From Rhodococcus sp. ARC_M6 (GTDB taxonomy: Bacteria > Actinomycetota > Actinomycetes > Mycobacteriales > Mycobacteriaceae), in contig NZ_JALGQH010000012.1 in NCBI RefSeq assembly GCF_022810305.1, positions 62,001 through 126,000 on the forward strand: a stretch of DNA of 64,000 nt, read 5' to 3'. Position numbers and translations under genes: made by a program. Position 1 is the stretch's first letter. Each line of letters begins with the position of its first letter. The notes beneath the pieces were generated by a model that had not been told where the DNA came from, made no database searches, and worked only from the letters and a program-made list of their open reading frames with translations. Positions 26,510 through 35,078 of this stretch are shown in pieces.

Positions 26510-27283
26510 TCAGGTGATGTCGCGGGTCCTCGTGCGCAGCCAGCCGGCGCCGGCGAAAGCGACAACCCAGGCGACCAGGACCATCGGCGCATTCGGCCAG
26601 GACGTAAACCAATCGAGCTCGACCGACGGTCCCGCATTGACGATGGTGCCGACGGCCGCCGATCCTGGCAATGCGGTTCCGATTCCGTCGGCGCCGACAG
26701 CGCCGAGCAGTGCTCGGAGAATCCACTCGCCGACCAGGAACCACAGCGTCACCGACAGAACGCCGGCCATCGAGGAACCTGTGAGCAGTGTGAAGCCGGC
26801 TCCGATCAGTGCCCACAAGGCGCAGGCGAGAATTCCCGCACCGCAGATAGCGAATAGGTCGGTTGTGAAACCGAAGTCGCGATTGAACAAGAACATCGCG
26901 CCGATGCCCACGACTTGTACAGCGAGCGCGTAGCCGACAGCGAAGGCCGCGATGACACCCAGCTTGGCGGCAATCACGCCGTCACGCCCGTGCGCGGTGA
27001 GGAACGTGGTGGCGAGAGTTTTGTGCGTGAATTCGTTTGCAACAGTGACCGCGCCGAGGATCGTCGCGAAGACGAGGGCGACGACCGAGGATCCGCCGAG
27101 CACGATTGCCGTCGACGCAAGATTGACGTCGAAGGAGGCGTCAGCTGAATCGGCAATGGACTGGACGAGCGGCCGAGTGATCGATCCGGAAAGGAAAGCG
27201 ATGCCGACAGGCGCCAGTGCGAGCGCCCACCAGGTGCGCAGGGTCAGGACCTTCTTCATTTCAGCCTGAACGAGAGTCGTCAT
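26510..27283 (-). CDS. ABC-2-type permease
   Basis: A 257-residue polytopic protein with six hydrophobic helices. It begins VQAEMKKVLTLRTWWALAL, a typical amphipathic start of ABC-2 exporters, and has VANEFTHKTLATTFL, the conserved EFxxKT cytoplasmic segment. It would form the membrane pore for the ATPase coded upstream, whose stop overlaps this ATG by four bases. The exported substrate is unknown; lipids, antibiotics and peptides are all possible. Confidence 0.85.
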   Translation of the reverse strand: MTTLVQAEMKKVLTLRTWWALALAPVGIAFLSGSITRPLVQSIADSADASFDVNLASTAIVLGGSSVVALVFATILGAVTVANEFTHKTLATTFLTAHGRDGVIAAKLGVIAAFAVGYALAVQVVGIGAMFLFNRDFGFTTDLFAICGAGILACALWALIGAGFTLLTGSSMAGVLSVTLWFLVGEWILRALLGAVGADGIGTALPGSAAVGTIVNAGPSVELDWFTSWPNAPMVLVAWVVAFAGAGWLRTRTRDIT

Positions 27284-28299
27284 CGTTGCCCTCCCGAGGG
27301 TCCGTATCCGGTTGGCCCGAAGTATCCGGACGGGGGACCGTACTGCCCCGAAGGTGGGCCGTAGCCGACAGGGGCGACGGAAAATTGTGGTGTGGTCATC
27401 GAAATGAACAGTTGCTCGAGATCGCCGTGATCGGTAAAAACGTCGAAGATGGTCACGCCGGAGGCAGCCGAAACGGGCACCAGCGCGGAACTGTCGGTGC
27501 CGCTGACCGCCAGTCTTCCGTCCTGCATGATCTGTACGTCGGTGATTCCGCGGGCCGCCAGGGCCGTCGCGAACAGCGGCGGGTTGGAGCAGGCGACGAC
27601 GAGTCGGCTTCGACGCGACGCGCGGAGGCTGTCGATGCTTCCTTCGTAGACCAGGGAACCGGAGCTCACGATGACCACGTGGTCGATCATCGCCTCCACT
27701 GCGCTCAGGGTCTCGCTCGATATCAATACTGTTCGCCCGGATGCGGCGAACGTCTGTAAGAACTGACGCAGCCAGACGATGCCTTCGCGGTCGAGTCCGT
27801 GGACGGGTTCGTCGAGTACCAGAATCTCTGGATCACCGAGCATTGCGGTGGCAAGTGCGAGTCGTTGCTTCATGCCCAGCGAGAACAATGCGGTTTTGCG
27901 ATCGGCGGACGACTCGAGCCCGACCAACGCGACAACCTGCGCGACGCGCGTTGCCGGCATTCCGATAGCCGCGGCGTAGATCTCGAGATGTGCGCGCGGC
28001 GTCCGCGCGGGATGGATACCGCTGTTGTCGAGAACTGCTCCGATGGTGCGGGCCGGCGACGGTAGTCGCGACAGGGGCAGGCCGTTGACGGTCGCGGAAC
28101 CTTCGGTGGGTGACACCAGACCGAGCAGCATGCGCAGGGTGGTGGTCTTTCCCGCACCGCCACGCCCGAGGAAACCGGTGATGGAGCCCGCCGGGGCATC
28201 GAAGCTGAGGTCGTTGACTGCCCGCACCGTCTTGAACGTCTTGGTCAACCCTCGAATTTCAATGGGCGCGGAGACTCGCCCCGATGCAGTTCTGGTCAA
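27280..28299 (-). CDS. ABC transporter ATPase (ABC-2/drug type) with Gly/Pro/Tyr-rich tail
   Basis: A 339-residue ATPase: Walker A GRGGAGKTT, Q-loop AVLDNSG, a signature FSLGMKQR, Walker B LVLDEPVHGLD and a switch segment VLISSETL without the usual His. Residues beyond about 310 form a repetitive tail (GYGPPSGQYGPPSGYFGP), unusual for this family. There is no ATG near the frame start. TTG 28299 has GGAG five bases upstream, so I prefer it; a longer frame would overlap the neighbouring gene. It is coupled to the permease by a four-base overlap. Confidence 0.82.
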   Translation of the reverse strand: MTRTASGRVSAPIEIRGLTKTFKTVRAVNDLSFDAPAGSITGFLGRGGAGKTTTLRMLLGLVSPTEGSATVNGLPLSRLPSPARTIGAVLDNSGIHPARTPRAHLEIYAAAIGMPATRVAQVVALVGLESSADRKTALFSLGMKQRLALATAMLGDPEILVLDEPVHGLDREGIVWLRQFLQTFAASGRTVLISSETLSAVEAMIDHVVIVSSGSLVYEGSIDSLRASRRSRLVVACSNPPLFATALAARGITDVQIMQDGRLAVSGTDSSALVPVSAASGVTIFDVFTDHGDLEQLFISMTTPQFSVAPVGYGPPSGQYGPPSGYFGPTGYGPSGGQR

Positions 28300-28352
28300 A
28301 GCTGCTCCTGCGTCGACGGCTGTTATCTGTTCCGAGCGTACGGCCCGCGAGG

Positions 28353-29114
28353 TTATCTGCGGAGTACCCGTGCGGTGTCGGCGCCGTCGGAGGTAAATGG
28401 ATCGTCGGCGGGCATGACGATCAGATGATCGGTCCACCTCGTGGGTGCCGGACCGAATGCCTCGCGCGCATTCTTGACGACGCCCTTGCCGATCACGCGG
28501 TTGCCGGCGCCACCGATGACGGCGCCGATGCCGGCGGGAATCAACTTGCCGAGGATGAGGGCACTGCGCTTCGCAGCGTATTTTGTCACGAACTTGCGCA
28601 CCAGAGTGCTGTTCATTCCTCGCATGGTGGAACCGGGGATCTTGCTGGTGATGGCCGTGCCCCAGTTCTTGGCAGTCACACCGGTTACTTTCTGGACGAT
28701 CTCCATGCCCGATTCACCGAGCGCGACGGCCAGTACCAGGGCCCGTCGTTGCTGGTGATTTTCGACCGAGATGCCGTGGACCGAGGCAACTGCGAGAGTG
28801 AGGAGCGCCGACGCTTCGAGGAAGAAGGCGGACTCTGCTCCGACAGCGGCGATAGACGCAACTGTGCCGACTCCGGGGACGGCCGCGGTGGCTCCGACGG
28901 CGCTGCCACTGCCGGTCACGGCGAGGAGGAACATCTTTTCCATGCGGGCAACGATCTGAGCCGGGGTTTCGTCGGGATGTGACCTACGGACGTGATTTAC
29001 GTACTTGGCGACGGCTGGAGCTTGGAGTCGGCTGCCGTTGTCGAGAACGGCGACGAGGATCTTCTCGATCCGTCCGGCGTCGTTGCTGATCACGGTGTTC
29101 GTAGACTTGGCCAT
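28353..29114 (-). CDS. Hydrophobic Ala/Gly-rich protein, possibly EcsC-like
   Basis: A 253-residue protein. An N-terminal charged helix region (KILVAVLDNGSRLQ) is followed by hydrophobic stretches (TGSGSAVGATAAVPGVG, FFLEASALLTLAVASV) and a C-terminal LIPAGIGAVIGGAGNRVIGK. This layout is reminiscent of the EcsC family, which accompanies an ABC exporter in Bacillus, but I cannot confirm it. ATG 29114 has GGAGGGGG about nine bases upstream; the longer frame is rejected. It lies 53 bp upstream of the ATPase gene and may belong to the same operon. Confidence 0.6.
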   Translation of the reverse strand: MAKSTNTVISNDAGRIEKILVAVLDNGSRLQAPAVAKYVNHVRRSHPDETPAQIVARMEKMFLLAVTGSGSAVGATAAVPGVGTVASIAAVGAESAFFLEASALLTLAVASVHGISVENHQQRRALVLAVALGESGMEIVQKVTGVTAKNWGTAITSKIPGSTMRGMNSTLVRKFVTKYAAKRSALILGKLIPAGIGAVIGGAGNRVIGKGVVKNAREAFGPAPTRWTDHLIVMPADDPFTSDGADTARVLRR

Positions 29115-29245
29115 CGCACTGCCCCCTCCGCAGGTGTCCCACTCGGAATCGAGGTGGACTTCGCCTTCGAGAATAGGGGAAGTTTCCGTAGCAGAGCGGG
29201 TGGTACTTGTCATACACACATATCTGAAACTACGAGGAGATGACA

Positions 29246-29647
29246 ATGAGCGAGACTTCGAGAACATCGAGCGCAAGAATCTGGCCGACGTTGGTGTACA
29301 CCGATGCGCGTGAGGCTATTCGGTTTCTCGTGAGTGCCTTCGGATTTGTGGAGAAGGCCGTGTACGGGGACGGTGATGTTGTTCATCATGCGCAGCTCGA
29401 TTGGCCCGGCGGCGGCGGGATCATGCTGGGTTCGCCGCGCAAAGATTCTGCGATCTCGGGACTTCCGGCCGGCGTGGGATCGGTGTACATCGTCGTAGAT
29501 GACGCCGACACACTCCATGATCGAGCCGCCGCTGCCGGGGCCACGATCACGCAGGGGCTTCGTGACGAGGACTACGGCTCACGAGGCTTTACGTGTCGTG
29601 ATCCGGAGGGTGTGTATTGGAGTTTCGGAACGTACACGGGGGAGTAG
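29246..29647 (+). CDS. VOC-fold (glyoxalase/bleomycin-resistance-like) protein
   Basis: A 133-residue single-domain VOC protein: LVYTDAREAIRFLVSAFGF at the N terminus, YIVVDDADTLHDRA in the middle and FTCRDPEGVYWSFGTY near the end, the usual C-terminal metal-ligand region. Members act as dioxygenases, isomerases or antibiotic-binding proteins. The role here is unknown. ATG 29246 is preferred over ATG 29240 because GAGGAG lies six bases upstream of it. It appears to be monocistronic. Confidence 0.85.
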   Translation: MSETSRTSSARIWPTLVYTDAREAIRFLVSAFGFVEKAVYGDGDVVHHAQLDWPGGGGIMLGSPRKDSAISGLPAGVGSVYIVVDDADTLHDRAAAAGATITQGLRDEDYGSRGFTCRDPEGVYWSFGTYTGE

Positions 29648-29684
29648 ATCTCGAGATTGCTCGATGTGTCGCGTTGCCCAGTGT

Positions 29685-30713
29685 TTATCGAGTGGCCCAG
29701 TGCTCCGGCGGCACGATTTCCGATGGAATGGGCGGATGCGGCGCGGTGCCGTTCCCGAACGGGCGGCCGCCTAGCTGTTCGCGGCCGTGCGGTTCGAGCC
29801 AGTGCGTCAATTCCGGTCCCTTGGGCACGATCTGGGTGGGATTGATGTCGGAATGAACGATGTAGTAGTGCGCCTTGATCTGGGCGAAATCGATGGTGTC
29901 GCCGAAGCCGGGGGTTTGGAAGAGATCGCGGGCGTAGTCCCACAGCACCGGCATTTCGGTGAGTTTGCTTCTGTTGCACTTGAAGTGGCCGTGGTAGACG
30001 GGGTCGAACCGTACGAGCGTGGTGAACAGCCGGACATCAGCTTCGGTGATGGTGTCACCAACCAGAAAGCGTTGCTGTGCAAGACGTTCCGTTAGCCAGT
30101 CCAGCCGGTTGAACAGCTGGTCGTAAGCCTTGTCGTAGGCTTCCTGTGACCCGGCGAAACCGCAGCGATAGACACCGTTGTTGACGTCGCGGAATATGAG
30201 GTCGGCTACTTCGTCGATCTCGGCGCGGAGCGCTACCGGATAGAGGTCGGGTGCCCCCTCGCGGTGGTACTTCTTCCATTCGGTGGACAGATCCAGAGTT
30301 ATCTGCGGATAGTCGTTGGTCACCACTTTGCCGGTGGCGACCTCCACCATGGCGGGTACCGTGATGCCGCGAGGATACTCGGGATCGCGTGCCAGATAGG
30401 CGTCTTGCAGCCGGGGGATTTTCAGGACCGGATCGATACCGCCGGGGTCGAGATCGAAAGTCCAACTGCGCTTGTCGTGGACGGGGCCGCAGATCCCCAT
30501 CGACAGAACATCTTCCAGGCCGAGGAGTCGGCGGACTATGATCGCGCGATTTGCCCAGGGGCATGCGCGCGCGACGACCAGTCGGTAGCGCCCCGGTTCT
30601 ACGGGGTACCCGTCGCGGCCGTCTTCGGTGATCCGTGTCGGGATGTAGTTGGTGTCGCGCTTGAATTCGCGGCCACCTTCGGCGTTCGTGGCACTGGAAG
30701 ATTCGGATTCCAT
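29685..30713 (-). CDS. Xi-class glutathione S-transferase / thiol-hydroquinone reductase family
   Basis: A 342-residue protein of the ECM4/YqjG family. It has the catalytic cysteine in ACPWANR (near residue 50), the conserved DPEYPRGITVPAMVE, and a helical C-terminal domain with FLVGDTITEADVRLFTTLVRFDPVY. In organisms with glutathione it removes glutathione from quinones. Actinobacteria normally use mycothiol, so the thiol cofactor here is in doubt. It is a single gene, convergent with the VOC protein gene. Confidence 0.88.
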   Translation of the reverse strand: MESESSSATNAEGGREFKRDTNYIPTRITEDGRDGYPVEPGRYRLVVARACPWANRAIIVRRLLGLEDVLSMGICGPVHDKRSWTFDLDPGGIDPVLKIPRLQDAYLARDPEYPRGITVPAMVEVATGKVVTNDYPQITLDLSTEWKKYHREGAPDLYPVALRAEIDEVADLIFRDVNNGVYRCGFAGSQEAYDKAYDQLFNRLDWLTERLAQQRFLVGDTITEADVRLFTTLVRFDPVYHGHFKCNRSKLTEMPVLWDYARDLFQTPGFGDTIDFAQIKAHYYIVHSDINPTQIVPKGPELTHWLEPHGREQLGGRPFGNGTAPHPPIPSEIVPPEHWATR

Positions 30714-30782
30714 GAAAGGCTCTTTTCCTCGGCGGTATTGACGGCCGACTCCGCGTAGAACTGTGCCAGCGTGTTTTACACG

Positions 30783-31478
30783 CTACGCGGAAAGGATCGC
30801 CACTGTTGCGTGTATTCCGAGGATTGTGAAACCTAATTCCCGGGCGATTGCCGCGCCGCCGCGGTGCCCGTCGGGGATGCGGAGTTGTGGTACGAGGCCC
30901 GCATCGAGGGCGTCCTCGGTGGCGAGAAAAGTTGTGCCGCAAGCTAATTTGTGTCGACGATGTGCCGGAACCGTGAGCATCGTGAGGTCTGCGACAAACC
31001 CTTGGAACTCTCGGTAAGCGGCGCAGGAGAGGGGTTGGTGGTCATCGTTCAAAGCGGTGAACCAGCGTTCGCGGTCATCCAGATCAGCAACAACAGCGTC
31101 GTCCGGTGGGCAGGCCTGCGCGACCGCGAGTGCGTCGGCACGCTCGTGGGAGATCAGAAGTTGTTCTGTGGGAACGGTGTCCGTGTAGTCGGAGAGGAAG
31201 GCGAGATCGGTGTGCGATGCGATCCGGCCGCCATGATCCTTGGTCAGTTCGAGCAGGAGTGGCGGTTCCAACAATGTGCCGATGTCCGCATCGGCGGTGC
31301 GTTCCATGAACCATCGCGGCCCGACGACGGCGTCGGCGTCGGCAAGTCGAAGTATGTGGATCACTTCGGTGGTGTCTTCGATGACCCTGGCGGTATGGGT
31401 CGCTCGCAAGGCCGAATCGCCCAGTCCGAGGTGCCTGGCCCACGCGAGTCGAATGATGTCGAGGTGATGTTCGTCCAC
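30783..31478 (-). CDS. GNAT-like acetyltransferase family protein
   Basis: A 231-residue protein. The C-terminal half carries a GNAT-like layout: FVADLTMLTVPAHRRHKLACGTTF, then a helix and LRIPDGHRGGAAIARELGFTIL, resembling the acetyl-CoA loop and final strand of the fold. The N-terminal half is divergent, which is common in this group. The acceptor is unknown. GTG 31478. A TAGCGT box eight bases upstream suggests a nearly leaderless message. It is divergent from the PadR/efflux operon. Confidence 0.6.
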   Translation of the reverse strand: MDEHHLDIIRLAWARHLGLGDSALRATHTARVIEDTTEVIHILRLADADAVVGPRWFMERTADADIGTLLEPPLLLELTKDHGGRIASHTDLAFLSDYTDTVPTEQLLISHERADALAVAQACPPDDAVVADLDDRERWFTALNDDHQPLSCAAYREFQGFVADLTMLTVPAHRRHKLACGTTFLATEDALDAGLVPQLRIPDGHRGGAAIARELGFTILGIHATVAILSA

Positions 31479-31531
31479 GACGGAGAACGCTATCGCATTC
31501 TTCGGGTTGATTCAGGTGGTGCATGGCCGTA

Positions 31532-31561
31532 TATTCCGTACCGACTATTTGGCGTGGAATA
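31532..31561. promoter_or_regulatory. Possible operator TATTCC-N18-GGAATA before the PadR gene
   Basis: Two 6-bp arms (31532-31537, 31556-31561) form a dyad 30-60 bp before the PadR start, in the divergent gap. The position fits autoregulation by PadR, but the arms are short and AT-rich. Confidence 0.3.
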
Positions 31562-31590
31562 ATTGAGGATCTCAACCCGGGAGGGTAATC

Positions 31591-32214
31591 ATGGACGATG
31601 TTTCTCTGACCCCTCTGGGCATCGTCATTCTCGGTTTGCTGGCTGAACGGCCGATGCACCCCTACGAGATGTACCAACTGGCCTCGGTGCGACGTGGTGA
31701 TCAGTTGGTCAAGATCAAACCCGGGTCGCTCTATCACACGGTCGGTCGACTCGAGCAGCAGAAGCTGCTCGCTTCCATCGGTACGGACCGTGAAGGAAAT
31801 CGGCCGGAGCGAACGACGTACGCGATCACAGCTTCGGGTCGGGCAGCGCTCGAGCATCAGTTGCGTGACATGTTGGCCGTTCCGGTTCGTGAGTATCCGC
31901 GCCTGCCGCTCGCGTTGGCCGAGATGCACAATCTGTCGGCCGAGACGGCGTGCGAGATGCTGCGTTTCCGGATCGGTCACCTCGATGCCACGATCGCTGA
32001 TTTCGACCGGACCCATTGCCAACCACCGGCAGTCGAGAAGCCTCGAATCTTCACGGTGGGTGGCGACTACGTCCGGGCGATGACCATCGCCGAGCGTGAG
32101 TGGCTGAGCGCGTTGGTTGCCGAAATCGAGACCGGTGAATTGCCTTGGCTTTCACAAGAACTCCTCGACCGCCATGTCGGCTTCGCAAGCCCTGGCACAC
32201 CTACTAAGGACTGA
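31591..32214 (+). CDS. PadR-family regulator of the adjacent MFS exporter
   Basis: A 207-residue PadR-type regulator. The winged helix occupies about residues 8-85: LGIVILGLLAERPMHPYEMYQL, KIKPGSLYHTVGRLEQQKLL and ERTTYAITASGR. The C-terminal domain (NLSAETACEMLRFRIGHL) is the dimerisation coiled coil. Such proteins repress efflux genes and are released by drug binding. ATG 31591 follows a GGGAGGG site. The stop is two bases before the exporter ATG, so the two form one operon. Confidence 0.9.
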   Translation: MDDVSLTPLGIVILGLLAERPMHPYEMYQLASVRRGDQLVKIKPGSLYHTVGRLEQQKLLASIGTDREGNRPERTTYAITASGRAALEHQLRDMLAVPVREYPRLPLALAEMHNLSAETACEMLRFRIGHLDATIADFDRTHCQPPAVEKPRIFTVGGDYVRAMTIAEREWLSALVAEIETGELPWLSQELLDRHVGFASPGTPTKD

Positions 32215-32216
32215 AG

Positions 32217-33719
32217 ATGGAAAAGCAGGTCAATCCCTGGCACGCGCTCTGGGCGCTGTGCATCGGATTCTTCATGATTCTCGTGGACAGCACGATCGTC
32301 GCGGTCGCAAACCCCGCAATCATGGAGGATCTCGGATCCGACATCAACAAGGTCGTCTGGGTCACCAGTGCGTACCTCTTGGCGTACGCGGTCCCGCTGT
32401 TGGTGACCGGCAGGCTCGGTGACCGGTTCGGCCCCAAGAACGTCTACATGATCGGCCTCGTGCTGTTCACCGGCGCTTCGCTGTGGTGCGGATTGTCCGG
32501 CAGCATCGAAATGCTGATCGTCGCCAGGACCTTCCAGGGTCTGGGAGCGGCGATGATGACACCGCAGACGATGGCTGTCATTACTCGTACCTTTGCACCC
32601 AACAAGCGCGGCGCGGCCATGGGCCTGTGGGGCGCGGTTGCCGGTGTCGCGACGTTGGTGGGACCCCTCGCCGGTGGCGTCCTCGTCGATACTCTCGGCT
32701 GGCAGTGGATCTTCATCGTCAACGTTCCCGTCGGCGTGATCGCATTCGCGCTCGCGTGGAAGCTGGTTCCGTCGTTGCCGACGAGCCAGCACAAGTTCGA
32801 CATCCCCGGCGTGATCCTCAGCGCGGCCGGCATGTTCCTGCTGGTCTTCGGCATTCAGGAAGGCAGCTCCTACGACTGGAACGGCTTTGTCTGGAGCCTC
32901 ATCGGTGCCGGCATACTGCTGCTTATCGTGTTCGTGTTCTACCAGTCGCGCAACAAGAACGAACCATTGCTGCCGCTCGGACTCTTCAAGGACCGCAACT
33001 TCTCGCTCGCCAACATTGCCATCACCGCAATGGGTTTCGCGATTACGGCAATGGTTCTGCCACTGATGTTCTACGCGCAGGCCGTACGTGGACTCTCGCC
33101 GACCCAGTCGGCACTGTTGATGGTTCCGATGGCAGTGCTGACCGGCATTTTTGCGCCGATCATCGGCAAGCAGGTGGACAAGACCCATCCGCGCTACATT
33201 GCGGGCTCGGGCTTCCTGCTGTTCGCCATCGCGCTGGGCTGGCTGGCGTTGGTCATGTCGCCGCACGTCGCGATCTGGGAACTGCTTCTGCCGATCGGCC
33301 TGATCGGCTTCGCTAATGCGTGCATCTGGTCGCCCCTTGCCGCCACTGCGACGCACAATCTCCCGCCCATGCAGGCGGGTGCCGGAGCCGGCGTTTACAA
33401 CACCACGCGTCAGGTGGGTGCCGTACTCGGCAGCGCGGCTATCGGAGCGCTGATCACCGCACGGTTGTCAGCGCAGGGACTCAGTGGCGGCAGCTCCGAA
33501 GGCGCCGTGGGAGACCTCCCCGAATTCGTTCGCGAGCCTTTCAGCACCGCCATGTCTCAGTCGATCTGGCTGCCGGCCGGTGTACTCCTCGTCGGGTTCG
33601 TTGCATCGGTTTGCTTCGCCCGTCCGCAGCGTGGCGACGCCCACGACGAAGCTATGGCGGTCGGTGGAGCCGGAGCGCTCACCGACGAAGAGCGTCAGGA
33701 AACATCACTGCGCGATTGA
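32217..33719 (+). CDS. MFS drug exporter, DHA2 (EmrB/QacA) family
   Basis: A 500-residue inner-membrane drug/proton antiporter with about 14 helices. Helix 1 shows DSTIVAVANPAI, the family's DxT/SxxNxALP-type motif, followed by motif A GRLGDRFGPK and motif C region GPLAGGVLVDTLGWQWIF. The C-terminal tail is Glu/Asp-rich. Expression is probably controlled by the PadR gene immediately upstream. It occupies the position of the EmrB-like Rv1250 in the tubercle bacillus kgd region, as I recall. The end overlaps the convergent oxidase gene by 41 bp. Confidence 0.93.
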   Translation: MEKQVNPWHALWALCIGFFMILVDSTIVAVANPAIMEDLGSDINKVVWVTSAYLLAYAVPLLVTGRLGDRFGPKNVYMIGLVLFTGASLWCGLSGSIEMLIVARTFQGLGAAMMTPQTMAVITRTFAPNKRGAAMGLWGAVAGVATLVGPLAGGVLVDTLGWQWIFIVNVPVGVIAFALAWKLVPSLPTSQHKFDIPGVILSAAGMFLLVFGIQEGSSYDWNGFVWSLIGAGILLLIVFVFYQSRNKNEPLLPLGLFKDRNFSLANIAITAMGFAITAMVLPLMFYAQAVRGLSPTQSALLMVPMAVLTGIFAPIIGKQVDKTHPRYIAGSGFLLFAIALGWLALVMSPHVAIWELLLPIGLIGFANACIWSPLAATATHNLPPMQAGAGAGVYNTTRQVGAVLGSAAIGALITARLSAQGLSGGSSEGAVGDLPEFVREPFSTAMSQSIWLPAGVLLVGFVASVCFARPQRGDAHDEAMAVGGAGALTDEERQETSLRD

Positions 33720-35037
33720 GATAGTCGCCGGGGTCGAAGGCTCGCTTGATCGCCCACATCGCACCGATATCCTCCGGTGAGAGGGCCATGTCGAGATAGT
33801 TGCGTTTGAGCGAGCCGACCCCGTGCTCGGAACTGATATTTCCGCCGCGGCGCCGAACTAATTCGAGAACACGGCGGTACACACCGTCGGCATCCGGGCA
33901 GTTCAGCACATTGAGATGGATGTTTCCTTCGGCGATGTGGCCGAACAGCACCGGTATCGCGGCCGGAGCGGCGGCCGCGATGGCGGCAACCGCGTCCTCT
34001 GCGAAGCCGGCAAGTTCATCGAGGGGAAGGGCCGCGTCGAACTTGAGCGGCGGCCCGAACAGACCCACCACCTCGGCGAAACATTCACGCGCGGCCCACA
34101 ATCGAACAGAACCGGCCGCGTCGACGGCAACCGCGGGAGCATCGGGCGGAGCGATCCGATCCAGGACGGAAGCCAATTCCTCGAGTGGGTCATGCGCACC
34201 CGACACCTCCGCCAAGAGGTACCACCGTCGCCTCGTCGGCACCGCGGCACCCAGCTTGCCTGCTGCCAGTTCCAGCCCACGGCCGTCGAGCAACTCCAGC
34301 GCGTCGACGCCCTCCAGTGTGCGCAGTGCTCGACCGGCGTCGACGACGGCAGTGAGTGAATCGAAACCCGTCAGAGTGGTGACTCGATGTTTCGGTATCG
34401 CCCGTAGTGTCAGATCGACGCGTGTGATCACGCCGAGGGTTCCTTCGCTGCCCACCCACAGTGAGGGGAGGTCGTATCCGGAGTTGTCGGAGCGGACCTT
34501 CGGAGACCGGTGCACGGTGGAACCGTCGGGCAGAACCACCTCGAGTCCGGTCACCTGGTCGGCCATGTTTCCGTAGCGAACCGTATGCAGCCCACCGGCA
34601 TTGGTTGCGGCCATCCCGCCGATAGTTGCGGAATCCCGGGATGCGATATCGACCCCGAACTTCAACCCGGCGTGCGCTGCCGCTGAATGTACCTGCGAGA
34701 GTGTGACTCCCGAGTCGACGCTGATGCGCATCGACTCTCGGTCGACGGTTCCGATGGTGGTCAGTCGCTCGGTCGAGAGCAAGACGTCGTCGTTCTCGGG
34801 CACTGCGCCGGCCACCAGACCGGTACGGCCACCTTGCACGGTGACGGGCGCTCCGCGGGTTCGGCAGACATCCAGTACGGCTGCCAATTCTGCAGTATCG
34901 GCCGGTCGGACAAGAGCGCGTGCCCGCCCACGGTATCGGCCGGTGTGATCGGTTGACCGGGCAGCGAGGACATCGGGATCTTCGGTGACGAACCGTTGTC
35001 CCACAACGTCGGTTAGCGCTCTTCTCAGTCCGTCCAC
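33679..35037 (-). CDS. FAD-linked oxidase, GlcD/D-lactate dehydrogenase family
   Basis: A 452-residue flavoprotein of the vanillyl-alcohol-oxidase fold. FAD-binding: VTVQGGRTGLVAGAV, RDSATIGGMAATNAGG and LWVGSEGTLGVIT. The C-terminal FAD-oxidase domain has FGHIAEGNIHLNV and the closing SSEHGVGSLK. It would oxidise a 2-hydroxy acid such as lactate, glycolate or 2-hydroxyglutarate. GTG start. It lies convergent to the exporter gene and divergent from a crotonase. A second, only distantly similar paralogue lies at 47872-49242. Confidence 0.88.
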   Translation of the reverse strand: MDGLRRALTDVVGQRFVTEDPDVLAARSTDHTGRYRGRARALVRPADTAELAAVLDVCRTRGAPVTVQGGRTGLVAGAVPENDDVLLSTERLTTIGTVDRESMRISVDSGVTLSQVHSAAAHAGLKFGVDIASRDSATIGGMAATNAGGLHTVRYGNMADQVTGLEVVLPDGSTVHRSPKVRSDNSGYDLPSLWVGSEGTLGVITRVDLTLRAIPKHRVTTLTGFDSLTAVVDAGRALRTLEGVDALELLDGRGLELAAGKLGAAVPTRRRWYLLAEVSGAHDPLEELASVLDRIAPPDAPAVAVDAAGSVRLWAARECFAEVVGLFGPPLKFDAALPLDELAGFAEDAVAAIAAAAPAAIPVLFGHIAEGNIHLNVLNCPDADGVYRRVLELVRRRGGNISSEHGVGSLKRNYLDMALSPEDIGAMWAIKRAFDPGDYLNRAVMFPDALRR

Positions 35038-35078
35038 CTTTCGATCGTATGTCGAAGCGGTGTGGCAAGGTGACCGCC

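Noticed and set aside
26472..26816. 115-residue N-terminal extension of the fused ABC exporter
   Set aside because: It is Arg-rich, overlaps the neighbouring permease gene and lacks exporter features; MNTSAQ at 26471 is the natural start.
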